From positions 124,001 to 188,000 of the IMG/VR virus record IMGVR_UViG_3300023174_003901: a stretch of 64,000 nucleotides of DNA; one strand, written 5' to 3'. Each line of letters starts with the position of its first letter. Within the stretch, counting starts at the first letter, position 1. Positions 1-8,481 of this stretch are shown here, one piece after another. This stretch comes from a virus. Under the pieces are notes generated by a model. That model was not told the origin of the DNA. It did not search any database and saw only the letters and a list, made by a program, of their open reading frames with translations. Made by a program: the position numbers and the translations under genes.

Positions 1-585
1 CATAATACCGCGATTCTCACAACATCCGTGGGTAGCCTGTATATAAACCGCAACATCGGATGACCCAGTGGCAACCCCAATTTCTCGAGCAATATCCATG
101 CATAGTTCTTCTTGTAAGGTTCCTCTCCGAGCACACCATTGAGCAATACGTGTGTACTTGGACAGACCAATGAGTTTTGGTCCAGCAATAATTCCAATAT
201 AAGCCACACCCGACACAGGTTGATGATGATGCGAGCACATGCTTTTGAGTTCAGAACGAACAACCAACATGCCTTCGTACGCACCGTCTGTATCATTTGG
301 GAAAGCCGTAGCGTTTGGTGACTGTTCATATCTACCTGCCATTATTTCGTTGAAGTACATCTTGGCCAAGCGTTTTGCTGTGCCTTTGGAGTTGGGATCA
401 TTTTCTCTGTCAATCAATAATGTATCTAGCACACGTTCAAATGCTACAGTTGCTTCGTCAATCAGTTGCGATTTTGTTTCATCATCCACATAGTCACTGA
501 TGTTGTCTCCAGCCCAAAAACGTTTACCGCTAGACTTCATTTGTTCACGTATTGCTTGTGATAAGTTTTTACTTGTGTCTGTCAT
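1..585 (-). CDS. folE: GTP cyclohydrolase I (FolE), 3' end outside window
   Basis: Converts GTP to dihydroneopterin triphosphate, the first step towards both folate and 7-deazaguanines. The 195 residues visible from the ATG at 585 carry the FolE core: the zinc site C117-S-H-H-H (CSHHH), the GPKLIGLSKYTRI helix (about 135-147), ARRGTLQEEL (about 152-161), and the last zinc-ligand region THGCCENRG (185-193) where cellular enzymes have HxCMxxRG. The reading frame runs off the left edge with only the last residues missing. With queD (4131-4583) and the dpdA-like gene (5511-7088) on the same strand it most likely feeds preQ0-type DNA modification rather than folate. Recognition is firm; the pathway assignment is inference. 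Confidence 0.93.
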   Translation of the reverse strand, partial: MTDTSKNLSQAIREQMKSSGKRFWAGDNISDYVDDETKSQLIDEATVAFERVLDTLLIDRENDPNSKGTAKRLAKMYFNEIMAGRYEQSPNATAFPNDTDGAYEGMLVVRSELKSMCSHHHQPVSGVAYIGIIAGPKLIGLSKYTRIAQWCARRGTLQEELCMDIAREIGVATGSSDVAVYIQATHGCCENRGIM

Positions 586-586
586 C

Positions 587-1183
587 TTAATCCTTGATTG
601 TGATAGTTCTTAAATCTTGATAGTCAACATGTCTTGGTTCAGGACAAAATTCTTTAAGACCTTCCAACAATGCCAAACCTTGAATGGCTTCTTCTGGTGT
701 AGGTTTATAATGATATCCAACTCGAAATTCATGTTGTGCAATCCAGGGTGTGATATTTAGGTCACGACCATCATACCGCATACGAATTATTGCATCATAT
801 GCTGTGCGGTCATCTAGTATTATAGCACCACCACGGCCTATATGTAAAGGCTTATCATGTCCGAAACTTACACATTGCATGGTTCCGGAACGATACATAT
901 TCCGTTCTAACCGCCTTGCACTATCCCAAATTCGTGTGTTTAGAAAAGGATACTCGCCTACCCAACGTTGCCAAGCATGATCCGAGTATGCATATTTGAT
1001 CCCTAACTTGTGCATGAGCATGGGAATACTTAGGTAAGTGTAAGGAGTGAACTCACATTCCTGAATCTGATCGTGTCGCAGGCACAATTCGATTGCGTGT
1101 GTACAACAATCGGTCATGATGGCATACGGTGCTCCAGTGAACTCTGCCAGTTCGTGTTCAAACTTTAGTATCTTATCGAACAT
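587..1183 (-). CDS. Short DegT/DnrJ/EryC1-like PLP aminotransferase domain
   Basis: A 198-residue protein resembling the N-terminal PLP-binding half of sugar aminotransferases of the DegT family, which are normally about 370-400 residues. The segment VSFGHDKPLHIGRGGAI (about 105-121) matches the family's SF..K.l..GeGGai motif that carries the PLP lysine, and an AIMTDCCTHAIEL segment near residues 21-33 matches the family's N-terminal substrate loop. The C-terminal small domain is missing and the gene ends in an orderly way two bases before folE starts, so it looks like a stable short form rather than decay. It overlaps galE by 11 bases, suggesting a nucleotide-sugar role. Whether it is catalytic alone is unknown. 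Confidence 0.7.
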   Translation of the reverse strand: MFDKILKFEHELAEFTGAPYAIMTDCCTHAIELCLRHDQIQECEFTPYTYLSIPMLMHKLGIKYAYSDHAWQRWVGEYPFLNTRIWDSARRLERNMYRSGTMQCVSFGHDKPLHIGRGGAIILDDRTAYDAIIRMRYDGRDLNITPWIAQHEFRVGYHYKPTPEEAIQGLALLEGLKEFCPEPRHVDYQDLRTITIKD

Positions 1184-2120
1184 ACCATGCCCAAGAATGG
1201 CGGATTATGTCATCTAGTATGTGATGTCGCCACTTGCCTACAACGGATGCAAACTTTGCATCGCTGGCTGTTAACACAGCAGGATCTCCTTCACGACGAG
1301 CACCGACTATGACATTTAATGGCTGTTGTGTTTCATCTAGCGCGGCTTCAATAATGCCTCGATTGCTTGTGCCCATGTTAGAACCAAGATTGTAGACACC
1401 AGGTTCGATCTTTCGATCCAGGGCCAGCACATGAGCGCCGGCAATGTCTTCTACGTGTACATAGTCACGCACACATGTTCCATCTTCTGTGGGGAAATCA
1501 TCGCCGTTTAACACAAACTCTTTTTGATCTCTAATGCTTTCTAGCACACGAGCAATGATGTGTGTGGCACCAGGTGCCTGTCCGTGCCTGCCAAGGCTGT
1601 CGGCACCGCAGGCATTGAAGTAACGAAACGCCACATAGTCCAGACCGTAGGCTCGATGATAACTCTCTAAGATTTGTTCTACCATGAGTTTGCTTTGACC
1701 ATAAGGTGAAACAGGCTCACAAGGATCTACTTCCTGACAAGGATTTATAATAGGTTCACCATAGGTGGCAGCACTTGAACTAAAGATAAATCTTGTTCTG
1801 GGTAGACTATTTTTAACAATGTCCAACAGTCGCAAGGTTTTGACCACGTTGTTGTTGTAATAGTCAGCAGGATTCTTCATACTAGGACCCACAAGACTAG
1901 TACCAGCACAATGTATAATAGCATCTGGTTGTTTGCCGATGATCCAACTCAAGGCCACATCTGACGCAAAGTCCTGATACAAAAACTTATCGCATACTCC
2001 CAACAGGTGCTTGGGAGGTTCTTGTCGATCAATGCCATAAACTGTATGTCCTGCATCTTTCAACTGCAACATGATTTGGCCACCAATGTAGCCGCCTGAT
2101 CCAGTGACTATAACGTTCAT
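1173..2120 (-). CDS. galE: NAD-dependent nucleotide-sugar epimerase, GalE type
   Basis: A 315-residue extended short-chain dehydrogenase. It has the Rossmann glycine motif GSGGYIG at 7-13, a catalytic Ser region FSSSAATYG at about 113-121, and Tyr140/Lys144 in SPYGQSK. The later TEDGTCVRDYVHVEDIA stretch is the diagnostic UDP-glucose 4-epimerase segment (GTxxRDYxHVxD). It probably interconverts UDP-glucose and UDP-galactose or the GlcNAc pair. It sits between a GT-B glycosyltransferase and a DegT-like protein, so the three may supply and attach a sugar to DNA, virion or host surface. The fold is certain; the substrate is inferred. Confidence 0.9.
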   Translation of the reverse strand: MNVIVTGSGGYIGGQIMLQLKDAGHTVYGIDRQEPPKHLLGVCDKFLYQDFASDVALSWIIGKQPDAIIHCAGTSLVGPSMKNPADYYNNNVVKTLRLLDIVKNSLPRTRFIFSSSAATYGEPIINPCQEVDPCEPVSPYGQSKLMVEQILESYHRAYGLDYVAFRYFNACGADSLGRHGQAPGATHIIARVLESIRDQKEFVLNGDDFPTEDGTCVRDYVHVEDIAGAHVLALDRKIEPGVYNLGSNMGTSNRGIIEAALDETQQPLNVIVGARREGDPAVLTASDAKFASVVGKWRHHILDDIIRHSWAWYVR

Positions 2121-3298
2121 TAGTATTTGGCCCCTGCTATGTGATTACGATACCTATTGCCTGAACGGTTCCACTTCTCGCCTGAACCTTGGATGATATC
2201 AACAATACGATCAACTGTGCCGTTGTTCCAGTCACTGATACGACCCATACTAGTATGTGGCGAAACCAACAACGGATCTAACTTGTTCATAGCATCAGCC
2301 ATGCTCCAAGGAACATAAAGACGTTCCGGATCATTGGCAAAGGTCTCAGGGAAACTACGATAAGCAGGGTAAAGAACATTACACCCTAGAGTATCAGCCT
2401 CAGAGACGGTGTTGCTGACCCAATCTTGAAGGGCACAATTAAAGAGACAACGAGTATCATTAAGCAAAGCGTAGTATTCATTTTTGTTCAAATTCTCATG
2501 TATTTCTAACAAGCCGGCGGCTGCCAATGCTCGAGCACGATACACATAGTCTGGATTGTTTGATCTCAGTGGACCACCTTGAAAGATAGCAAACTTCACA
2601 CTAGGGTCGGTTGCCTGATACTGTTCAGCCAGGTCCATGAAGAAGCCGGGCTGTTTCTCTTGATCAAATCTTGCGGCAAAGCCCACACGCAGTTGACGCT
2701 CGTGGAATAGTCGAATGTTGTTGGCACCGTCAATGCGTTCCAGAACTTCTGCCTTGCCAAATGCTAGGCCACTAATATTGTATATAGGAGCATGCCATCC
2801 AGCAATGCGCATATGAGCAACCATCTCTTCGTTCGTGGCGAGAACTCCTGTCGCAAACTCATTAACCATTTGTTCGTAGAGCCCCATCCATTTTGCCATA
2901 CCCCATACATGTACGAAATCATCAGGATCAATGGACTGAGCAAGACACCTAACATATACACGGGGACGTTGATCAGCAGTAACTTGATCAAGAATATAGG
3001 GCAGGCTCTCGATTCCAGGTTGAAACATGTCTTCAAAGTAGATAACATCTTCATTGGTAACTTCTCCGTTCTTCATCAACTGAACCAGGTTCATCATCTG
3101 GCTCATGCCAAAGTAACTGCGACCATGTGCATCCAACACTTGCCCTACACTGATAGCCTGTGTGTTGTCAATAGTGACACCTGGAACATAAACCACGTCC
3201 AGACCTCTACGGTCAAAAACTCTTCGGTTCCACTCTGTCAGTTGTAGTGTGTAGCGGCCTTGATAACTTTCAAGACCCATGTAGTATAGTTTTCTCAT
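2120..3298 (-). CDS. GT-B (GT4-like) glycosyltransferase
   Basis: A 392-residue protein starting at MRKLYYMGLESYQG; its ATG overlaps the stop of the upstream small gene as ATGA, which favours this start over one 39 bases upstream. The C-terminal half has the GT-B nucleotide-sugar-binding layout: VGFAARFDQEKQPGFFMDLA, KFAIFQGG, and a late DWVSNTVSEADTLGCNVLYP segment like the E.. motif that holds the donor ribose. It overlaps galE by one base. Acceptor and donor are not readable from sequence; candidates are modified phage DNA bases, a virion protein or a cell-surface glycan. Confidence 0.75.
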   Translation of the reverse strand: MRKLYYMGLESYQGRYTLQLTEWNRRVFDRRGLDVVYVPGVTIDNTQAISVGQVLDAHGRSYFGMSQMMNLVQLMKNGEVTNEDVIYFEDMFQPGIESLPYILDQVTADQRPRVYVRCLAQSIDPDDFVHVWGMAKWMGLYEQMVNEFATGVLATNEEMVAHMRIAGWHAPIYNISGLAFGKAEVLERIDGANNIRLFHERQLRVGFAARFDQEKQPGFFMDLAEQYQATDPSVKFAIFQGGPLRSNNPDYVYRARALAAAGLLEIHENLNKNEYYALLNDTRCLFNCALQDWVSNTVSEADTLGCNVLYPAYRSFPETFANDPERLYVPWSMADAMNKLDPLLVSPHTSMGRISDWNNGTVDRIVDIIQGSGEKWNRSGNRYRNHIAGAKY

Positions 3299-3519
3299 CA
3301 GAACCTCGATGCAAAGCGACGTGTGTCTTCGTCCCACATGTTCTTGGCAGTCTTGCCCTGGACATGTTTATTAAACTGCTGGAACGCATAACTGCGGAAG
3401 TTATACAAGTCCGCTTCGTTGAAGCGATATCCGTAGTCTTGTACAAACTCGCGATAGCGATCCAGATCCTCCCATACTTGTTGAGTTCGAGCATTGAGTT
3501 TGATTTGTGGCTTGGCCAT
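3298..3519 (-). CDS. Small conserved-looking phage protein, 73 aa
   Basis: The start MAKPQIKLNARTQQVW is chosen because AAGGAAGT lies just upstream and no equally good site precedes the longer frame. The protein is charged, has no membrane segment and contains aromatic/basic stretches (DYGYRF, FRSYAFQQFNKH). I recall similar short proteins beside structural or metabolic genes in T4-like marine phages but know no function. It is translationally coupled to the glycosyltransferase by an ATGA overlap. Confidence 0.75.
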   Translation of the reverse strand: MAKPQIKLNARTQQVWEDLDRYREFVQDYGYRFNEADLYNFRSYAFQQFNKHVQGKTAKNMWDEDTRRFASRF

Positions 3520-3529
3520 TTTACTTCCT

Positions 3530-4129
3530 TTAAAAATAATAACTAGACATTTGATTGTTGGCACGCCATTGATCATGCAGGCGTTGTGCTGGTGCTAGAT
3601 CAATGTTGATACCGAGAAAACTATTTAGACGATCCCATGTGCCATTGTAATTTATAACACTATGCCATAGATCTGTCAATGGAAACGAGAATATATCACA
3701 CTCTTGACCGGTGAAATAAGTGCTGTACATTTGTGGTTGATACAAAAAATATTGTTCTTCATGTAGATAATAGTCATGACTTTGTTGGCCCAATCGTTTC
3801 TGACGATGTTGTAACACTCGACGATCCTGCGGAGTATCGATGTTTACAATCACAAATCTTTTGTTTTGTATATTGTTGATTGTTTCTCTAAATGGAGACA
3901 GTTCACCAAAGTGTCCGTGTAGAATAAAATCTCCCGAACTAGACAATGCATCAGCCATGCGATATTGATTCATGTTACGACCGGATGTGCTGTGAACTTC
4001 TCTATTGCCAGTATCATATGGCTCAAGATTGAGATCACTGCTGTTGGCAAATGCATCACTTAGACACAAGAGATTTTTGAGATGATTGCCACCTCCCGAA
4101 GGAGGGTAAGCAATAATGGTGGCTTGCAC
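3530..4129 (-). CDS. P-loop sulfotransferase-like protein
   Basis: A 199-residue protein whose N-terminus VQATIIAYPPSGGGNHLKNLL has the form of a sulfotransferase 5'-phosphosulfate loop (YPxSGxxxL). A second segment, NIDTPQDRRVLQHRQKRLG, could match the 3'-phosphate region. I choose the GTG at 4129, two bases after the queD stop; the longer frame with an ATG would run 40 bases into queD. One of at least seven such P-loop proteins in this window. The family is recognised by pattern only, so PAPS use is not shown. Confidence 0.6.
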   Translation of the reverse strand: MQATIIAYPPSGGGNHLKNLLCLSDAFANSSDLNLEPYDTGNREVHSTSGRNMNQYRMADALSSSGDFILHGHFGELSPFRETINNIQNKRFVIVNIDTPQDRRVLQHRQKRLGQQSHDYYLHEEQYFLYQPQMYSTYFTGQECDIFSFPLTDLWHSVINYNGTWDRLNSFLGINIDLAPAQRLHDQWRANNQMSSYYF

Positions 4130-4130
4130 G

Positions 4131-4583
4131 TTAGATCTTGATTGAAAGATTAGGGCGAGAAAGTTCATACTTGATCAAGGCGCCATTCTCACCATCTTCG
4201 GCCACCTCAATCCACACTGCACGGTCAGGATATCGACCAGCAATTTCTGCGTACAAGTCATCAGCCATCATTTCACAACTTTTATAGTCAAGTTGTAAGA
4301 TGCCGTCTTTGTACAAATTTTCTAACCAACGTTTGAATTGAATAAACTCAATGTCGCGGTCGTTGTGTAGCACATCAATCCATACTCTAAAGTGGAATAT
4401 ATGACGATGTGGGGTACCAAGGAAACTCACATCATATTCATCACCTGTAGCCAGTGCAGAATCAGTAGCCGCCGCTGGATAGCAATGTATGCCTTCCTTG
4501 CGGAATGTAACCCAGATTTTACGTTCTGCGTGACTCATGATTCGCTCACGCTGTTCTGTTAGTGCTTGCTCTCGTTGGTTCAT
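4131..4583 (-). CDS. queD: 6-carboxytetrahydropterin synthase-like protein (QueD/PTPS family)
   Basis: A 150-residue member of the PTPS fold. The zinc triad is visible as His33 in GIHCYP and H59/H61 (with H64) in TPHRHIFHF. The motif order follows QueD: the C34 region, the HxH strand, a DRDIEFIQFKRWL stretch in place of GMvxDFxxlK, SCEMMADDL in place of PTxENLA, and a terminal EVAEDGENGA in place of the V.ET strand. QueD converts dihydroneopterin triphosphate to 6-carboxytetrahydropterin on the way to preQ0. It overlaps its upstream neighbour as ATGA and lies in one operon with dpdA. Divergence from cellular QueD leaves some doubt about the exact reaction. Confidence 0.78.
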   Translation of the reverse strand: MNQREQALTEQRERIMSHAERKIWVTFRKEGIHCYPAAATDSALATGDEYDVSFLGTPHRHIFHFRVWIDVLHNDRDIEFIQFKRWLENLYKDGILQLDYKSCEMMADDLYAEIAGRYPDRAVWIEVAEDGENGALIKYELSRPNLSIKI

Positions 4584-4855
4584 GCTTTTAATGACTCCAT
4601 GGTAATAATTTTGCCAAGTTCTTCGCCAATGTCTTGATCACTGGAGATCACATGCAGTTCAAAAAGGCTGTCACCGGTGCGTCGGTCATTACGACGAGTT
4701 TCAACCACAGTACCACCATTGGCACGATACACTTCAAATCTAATACCCGTGGCACTGATTCTAATTTCATCTGGACGTTCTGATATCTGGATGTCTTCTT
4801 GATGATGATCGCTCATGCTCCAAGTGACCAAATCTTTGATCATTCGTTTAAACAT
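4580..4855 (-). CDS. Conserved-looking phage protein, 91 aa
   Basis: Start MFKRMIKDLVTW is preferred because AAAGGACCC precedes it by a normal distance. An in-frame ATG at 4987 would add 44 residues and couple to the upstream stop as TAATG but has no Shine-Dalgarno sequence. The body has alternating beta-type segments (DEIRISATGIRFEVYRA, DSLFELHVISSD) and no catalytic motif that I recognise. It lies between queD and the unknown gene 4987-5514, so it could serve the same pathway, but nothing in the sequence shows this. The 131 bases up to 4987 hold only the possible N-terminal extension. Confidence 0.65.
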   Translation of the reverse strand: MFKRMIKDLVTWSMSDHHQEDIQISERPDEIRISATGIRFEVYRANGGTVVETRRNDRRTGDSLFELHVISSDQDIGEELGKIITMESLKA

Positions 4856-4986
4856 ATTGGGTCCTTTTGTTTGATATTTTCTTGTTGATTTACCTAAGGT
4901 AGCATCATAGCCAAAAATTGTGTTTATTCTATGTTTATGTTGTTTAGTGCTAACTTTGGCACCCATGATTGCTGGATATGTTGCCA

Positions 4987-5514
4987 TTAGATTACTGAAT
5001 CCTCACGATAGTCATCCCACGATGTAAATGTTCTTCGACTCATTAGACTGTGGAGACTGTGACACCAAACTCCAGGATTGGTAGCATCAAAGTCCTTGTC
5101 ATCTATTTTTAACATTGTATTATAATTCCACAGTTTTGTATAGGGTAGACTTACCCGAATCTGCGGAACAAAGTTTCTGTAGTCGCAAAGTGGGCCATCA
5201 TGAAACTCGTCCACGTGAGTAATTGGAATGTCCAGACTACACAAGTGACCGTCACGTAGAAATGGTTCAATCATGCTTTCCCATCGTTGCCATTCCAGTC
5301 TGTTGCTAGGATGAAAACTGTGATTGGCACCAAAGAAGATGTGTTTGATATGTTTGGTGTTGTCTGTGTGTGAATTGTGTTCGGCTAGTAGTCGAACAAT
5401 TTCGAGTACAGGTTGCCATCCCACAACAAACAAAGTGTGTCGGCCAAATGCAGGGGTGCGTTCTACTTCTGTTCCTACAAAAAAGTTTACGTCTTTGTGT
5501 CCGTTTCGATTCAT
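4987..5514 (-). CDS. Unknown protein lying between queD and dpdA-like genes
   Basis: A 175-residue soluble protein. The N-terminus DVNFFVGTEVERTPAFG, then TLFVVGWQPVLEIVRLL, IKHIFFGANHSFHP, and a C-terminal LKIDDKDFDATNPGVW segment suggest an alpha/beta fold with several conserved acidic and His residues. I recall related proteins in marine T4-like phages without an assigned function. It has no CxxxCxxC cluster motif, so it is not a standard QueE radical-SAM enzyme, and no adenylating P-loop like QueC. It overlaps dpdA by four bases (ATGA), so it is translated together with it. Confidence 0.7.
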   Translation of the reverse strand: MNRNGHKDVNFFVGTEVERTPAFGRHTLFVVGWQPVLEIVRLLAEHNSHTDNTKHIKHIFFGANHSFHPSNRLEWQRWESMIEPFLRDGHLCSLDIPITHVDEFHDGPLCDYRNFVPQIRVSLPYTKLWNYNTMLKIDDKDFDATNPGVWCHSLHSLMSRRTFTSWDDYREDSVI

Positions 5515-7088
5515 TTCTTTTGGTCCTGTTCCAGTTGATCCAATGCTGATGTGTCTAATTCTACACTATCATCGTCGGTTTCTGCAACCTCAACTTCTTC
5601 GAAAAACGTATTAAATTGCGGTCTTGCACTGATGGTCTTGTCACCTTTGAATCCTCTAGTGCCCACAATGTCCATCCAATATCTTGAGTAATGTTTGATA
5701 ATGGCTTCGGATTCCTCACGATCTGGTGTGGCAAATATGGCATCCACAATGTCCTTGAAGTGTGCATGGTCTCCAGTACGACCTTTGGTACCTTGGTTCC
5801 ACATCATAGCCGGCCACGAACCTGAATCGTATGTGCGATTGGCACGTTGAACTGATTCTAAATGTGTCCAAACATTGTGACCCATAAGCAAAGCATAACT
5901 AAAACTATCCCAACTTGTCTTGCCTTCTTTGCCAATCTTGTTTAGGTCACCTGGTTTGTAAATACAGATGTCTTTCATCTGTAGGTGTTGGCTAATTGGT
6001 GACTCATCAAAGTGACCAATCAATCCATCTGCTACCACTGCCTGTCCATATGGACGAGTATCTGCGGCATACTTCTTGTCATCCACAATAGGACTCATAC
6101 GATAGCACCACTTGTCGTTGTGTGGCAAGTCAATGTGATGATATACCTGTCCATTGGCAGTGGCAAGGAATGGACTGGCACAATCAAAGGAAATAGTAAA
6201 AGACGGATTAACGTATTTTCTAACTGCTCTTTGGATCACAGTGAGTAGCACAGCCCATTCCAACTTTGATGTGCCCAAGAAGTGCATCCAATCGTGTAAA
6301 CCTTCTTGTAGCAAACCGTCATGACGTAGTGCTACCAGTCTGCGCAAAACTAAATCAACGTCACACATGTTTTGACCACCCATGCCCCAGCCATCAAAGT
6401 GACGACCTGGATACTTGGCAGGATCGCAGTAGCCTTTCATAAGTTCATACCATGCATCTGCGTTGGGATGATTGTCACCTTGCAACACATTCAAGAACTT
6501 GGCACCACCGTTATCTTTGCCTTTACGGTGCTTGATAAAGTATTCGTTGTTGTACTTGGTGGCCGCAACTGCTTGGTCCAAGGTTTTAATTTGGCAAGCA
6601 TCTGACGCTTTCTTGTCATGAATAACCCAGGTAGGAATATCGAGCCCCATGCCATATGTGCTGATTGAGTCTAACCAAGTCAACACTTGTGAACGTTTCT
6701 TTTGTGCTTTGGCACAACCCGAATTGGCCTTCCAGTCACCTTCCCACAGGCCCTTGGCAATCTGGAAACCACCTGAGTCGCCTAGCATGATGGTATTGGG
6801 GTCTCGATTGCGAACCATGTCCTCTGACCAGTCTTGTTTGGTCAAATCTAAGTTGGCATGACCACCTGAGTATAGACTCCACTTGTAAGGGAACAGGCCC
6901 TTCTGCGAATTAAGCCAGTTCATCATTTCCATGTCCTGCATGCCTGCTGGCAATCTAGAAGGATCCACATAAGGACCATTCACAGGATCACGTTGCTTGC
7001 CTACAAAAGTAGCATAGAAGCCAGAGATGGCTGGTAAGAACACAGCATAGTCTAGTTGTTTGGCAGTTAAATTGTCTTGTTCACTCAT
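5511..7088 (-). CDS. dpdA: DpdA-type tRNA-guanine transglycosylase-like enzyme (7-deazaguanine into DNA)
   Basis: A 525-residue protein with the TGT barrel motifs in order: LGDSGGFQ (103-109, nucleophile-region Asp104), GLDIP (148-152), VLQGDN in place of IVQGG (about 201-206), GWGMGG in place of G.aiGG (233-238), HFLG (269-272) and FDCASP (301-306), whose Asp302 corresponds to the TGT aspartate in FDCVxPTR. It lacks an obvious tRNA-recognition PUA end. Phage homologues of this kind (DpdA) exchange guanine in DNA for preQ0 or derivatives; that is family knowledge. It shares the operon with queD and folE. queC, queE and any amidotransferase or reductase would have to lie outside the window or come from the host. 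Confidence 0.82.
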   Translation of the reverse strand: MSEQDNLTAKQLDYAVFLPAISGFYATFVGKQRDPVNGPYVDPSRLPAGMQDMEMMNWLNSQKGLFPYKWSLYSGGHANLDLTKQDWSEDMVRNRDPNTIMLGDSGGFQIAKGLWEGDWKANSGCAKAQKKRSQVLTWLDSISTYGMGLDIPTWVIHDKKASDACQIKTLDQAVAATKYNNEYFIKHRKGKDNGGAKFLNVLQGDNHPNADAWYELMKGYCDPAKYPGRHFDGWGMGGQNMCDVDLVLRRLVALRHDGLLQEGLHDWMHFLGTSKLEWAVLLTVIQRAVRKYVNPSFTISFDCASPFLATANGQVYHHIDLPHNDKWCYRMSPIVDDKKYAADTRPYGQAVVADGLIGHFDESPISQHLQMKDICIYKPGDLNKIGKEGKTSWDSFSYALLMGHNVWTHLESVQRANRTYDSGSWPAMMWNQGTKGRTGDHAHFKDIVDAIFATPDREESEAIIKHYSRYWMDIVGTRGFKGDKTISARPQFNTFFEEVEVAETDDDSVELDTSALDQLEQDQKK

Positions 7089-7762
7089 TGGTTGAATACC
7101 TGTTTTATTATTTCATAATCGCGAGCATAGGCTTTTTGTACTCGCTCACACAGTTCGGGTCTGGTATTTAGACGATGTTGCAAAAATTCATGAAGTTTTT
7201 TTGTGTCTGGATTGTCATTACCATCGTTGCGATCAAGATTTATTATTAAGTCAAGTCCTAACCCGGATGCAAAATTAGCATCAAAATCTTTGTCAAGCAT
7301 AAAATAACGTCTTGTAAGACCAGGCTTTATATGTTCATAAAAATCATGTTGAGGCCACACATGATCATCAAATCTAAACACATTGTCAAATATCAATCGT
7401 TCAGTAGTTTGATTGTAACAACTAATAAAATCATCAGCAGTCATACTATAATCTTCTGCCCCTTCGAGCATGCCCGGAAACACAGGACCATTGGGTCCTA
7501 CCGGACACAACACATAAGTTTTGAGATATTGACTCATACCACTAACCCATCTTGTCAACGGGTCTCTCAGGATCACAACTATCTCTTTCAAATCAAGCCA
7601 GGTGTCATTGGTTACCACAGCAGTCTTCCACTTGAATCTAGTGGTCCAATCTAGCACATAACTACTGGCATTTTTTGGTATATTAACAATGAATTTAGTA
7701 TTGTCAGGACTTATCATTCCTGAACACTCACCAAAACCTCGATTTGATAATGCTAGGTTCAC
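7085..7762 (-). CDS. Sulfotransferase-family protein
   Basis: A 225-residue protein with both halves of the PAPS-binding signature of carbohydrate-type sulfotransferases: FIVNIPKNASSYVLDW (about 24-39, 5'-phosphosulfate loop of the IPKxGSS type) and VVILRDPLTRWVSGMSQYL (about 62-80, RDPxxRxxS 3'-phosphate loop). The start is a GTG overlapping the clamp-gene stop as GTGA. It stands between the DNA sliding clamp and dpdA. This is the clearest sulfotransferase of the set in this window. The acceptor is unknown. Confidence 0.78.
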   Translation of the reverse strand: MNLALSNRGFGECSGMISPDNTKFIVNIPKNASSYVLDWTTRFKWKTAVVTNDTWLDLKEIVVILRDPLTRWVSGMSQYLKTYVLCPVGPNGPVFPGMLEGAEDYSMTADDFISCYNQTTERLIFDNVFRFDDHVWPQHDFYEHIKPGLTRRYFMLDKDFDANFASGLGLDLIINLDRNDGNDNPDTKKLHEFLQHRLNTRPELCERVQKAYARDYEIIKQVFNQ

Positions 7763-8481
7763 TTGCTTTGTGCTGGAAGAATATAGTTGTAAACAGCCAA
7801 GCCAGAATCCACTGTGATCTGCATGGCACCGTCATCACTGATACGCATGGTCTTGTCCCCAACCAGCCCCATGATGCTCAATACCTGTGCCACCGGCCAT
7901 GCCCAAGCACGTTTGAGTTGTCCTGCAACTCCTGGCTGGAACACAAAATTGCCTGCGTGTGTAGAATGGTCTCCAAAGAAAAACTTTAGATCTCCATTTT
8001 CTGTTTTGGCAGTGAATGTGGTCTCTTCGGCATTGGCCTGTGCCTGCATACGTAATCGTTGAATAGCCGCCACAGTGGGTTCGAACTCAATATGCCATGT
8101 AGGTGCCTTAAACTTGAGTGTCTTGAGTTTCTCACTCACAATCTCTGCGGCCATAAATCTGTAACTATTTTTAAAGTCACCGTCAGCATTTTCAAAGTTC
8201 AGGCCATCAGGAGCACCTGTGGACTTCTTGCTCAACGCAATCTTGGCATTCTCTTTGTACTCTTGCAAGTTCAACAAGATTTTGAGTTTGGTCAAATTAG
8301 GCATGCCAAATGTACCTGCAAAGTCTGCCACTGGGTTATGGAATCGGGCTTCAACTACCACACTCTTGTCTTCGGCTAGTCCGTTAATAGCAGTTGTAGC
8401 GTCGTCGCCGTTGATCTTGATCAAATCGATACAGCCAAGATCGTGTGTGTGTTGTACTAGGTCTAATAAATGGTCTCTCAT
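7759..8481 (-). CDS. 45: Sliding clamp, T4 gp45-like
   Basis: A 240-residue homologue of the T4 trimeric clamp (228 residues) that tethers the polymerase to DNA and activates late promoters. Recognisable features are the N-terminal LVQHTHDLGCIDLIKI, a MAAEIVSEKLKTLKFKAPTW-type linker in the middle, and the C-terminal strands DGAMQITVDSGLAVYNYILPA. It lies directly downstream of the methyltransferase-like gene and polymerase, all translationally coupled by ATGA overlaps. The clamp-loader ATPase is far away at 52-53 kb, and no gp62 is visible. Confidence 0.88.
   Translation of the reverse strand: MRDHLLDLVQHTHDLGCIDLIKINGDDATTAINGLAEDKSVVVEARFHNPVADFAGTFGMPNLTKLKILLNLQEYKENAKIALSKKSTGAPDGLNFENADGDFKNSYRFMAAEIVSEKLKTLKFKAPTWHIEFEPTVAAIQRLRMQAQANAEETTFTAKTENGDLKFFFGDHSTHAGNFVFQPGVAGQLKRAWAWPVAQVLSIMGLVGDKTMRISDDGAMQITVDSGLAVYNYILPAQSK

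Noticed and set aside
4987-5514. Possible QueE (radical SAM) assignment
   Set aside because: No CxxxCxxC or similar cluster motif; position alone is not enough.
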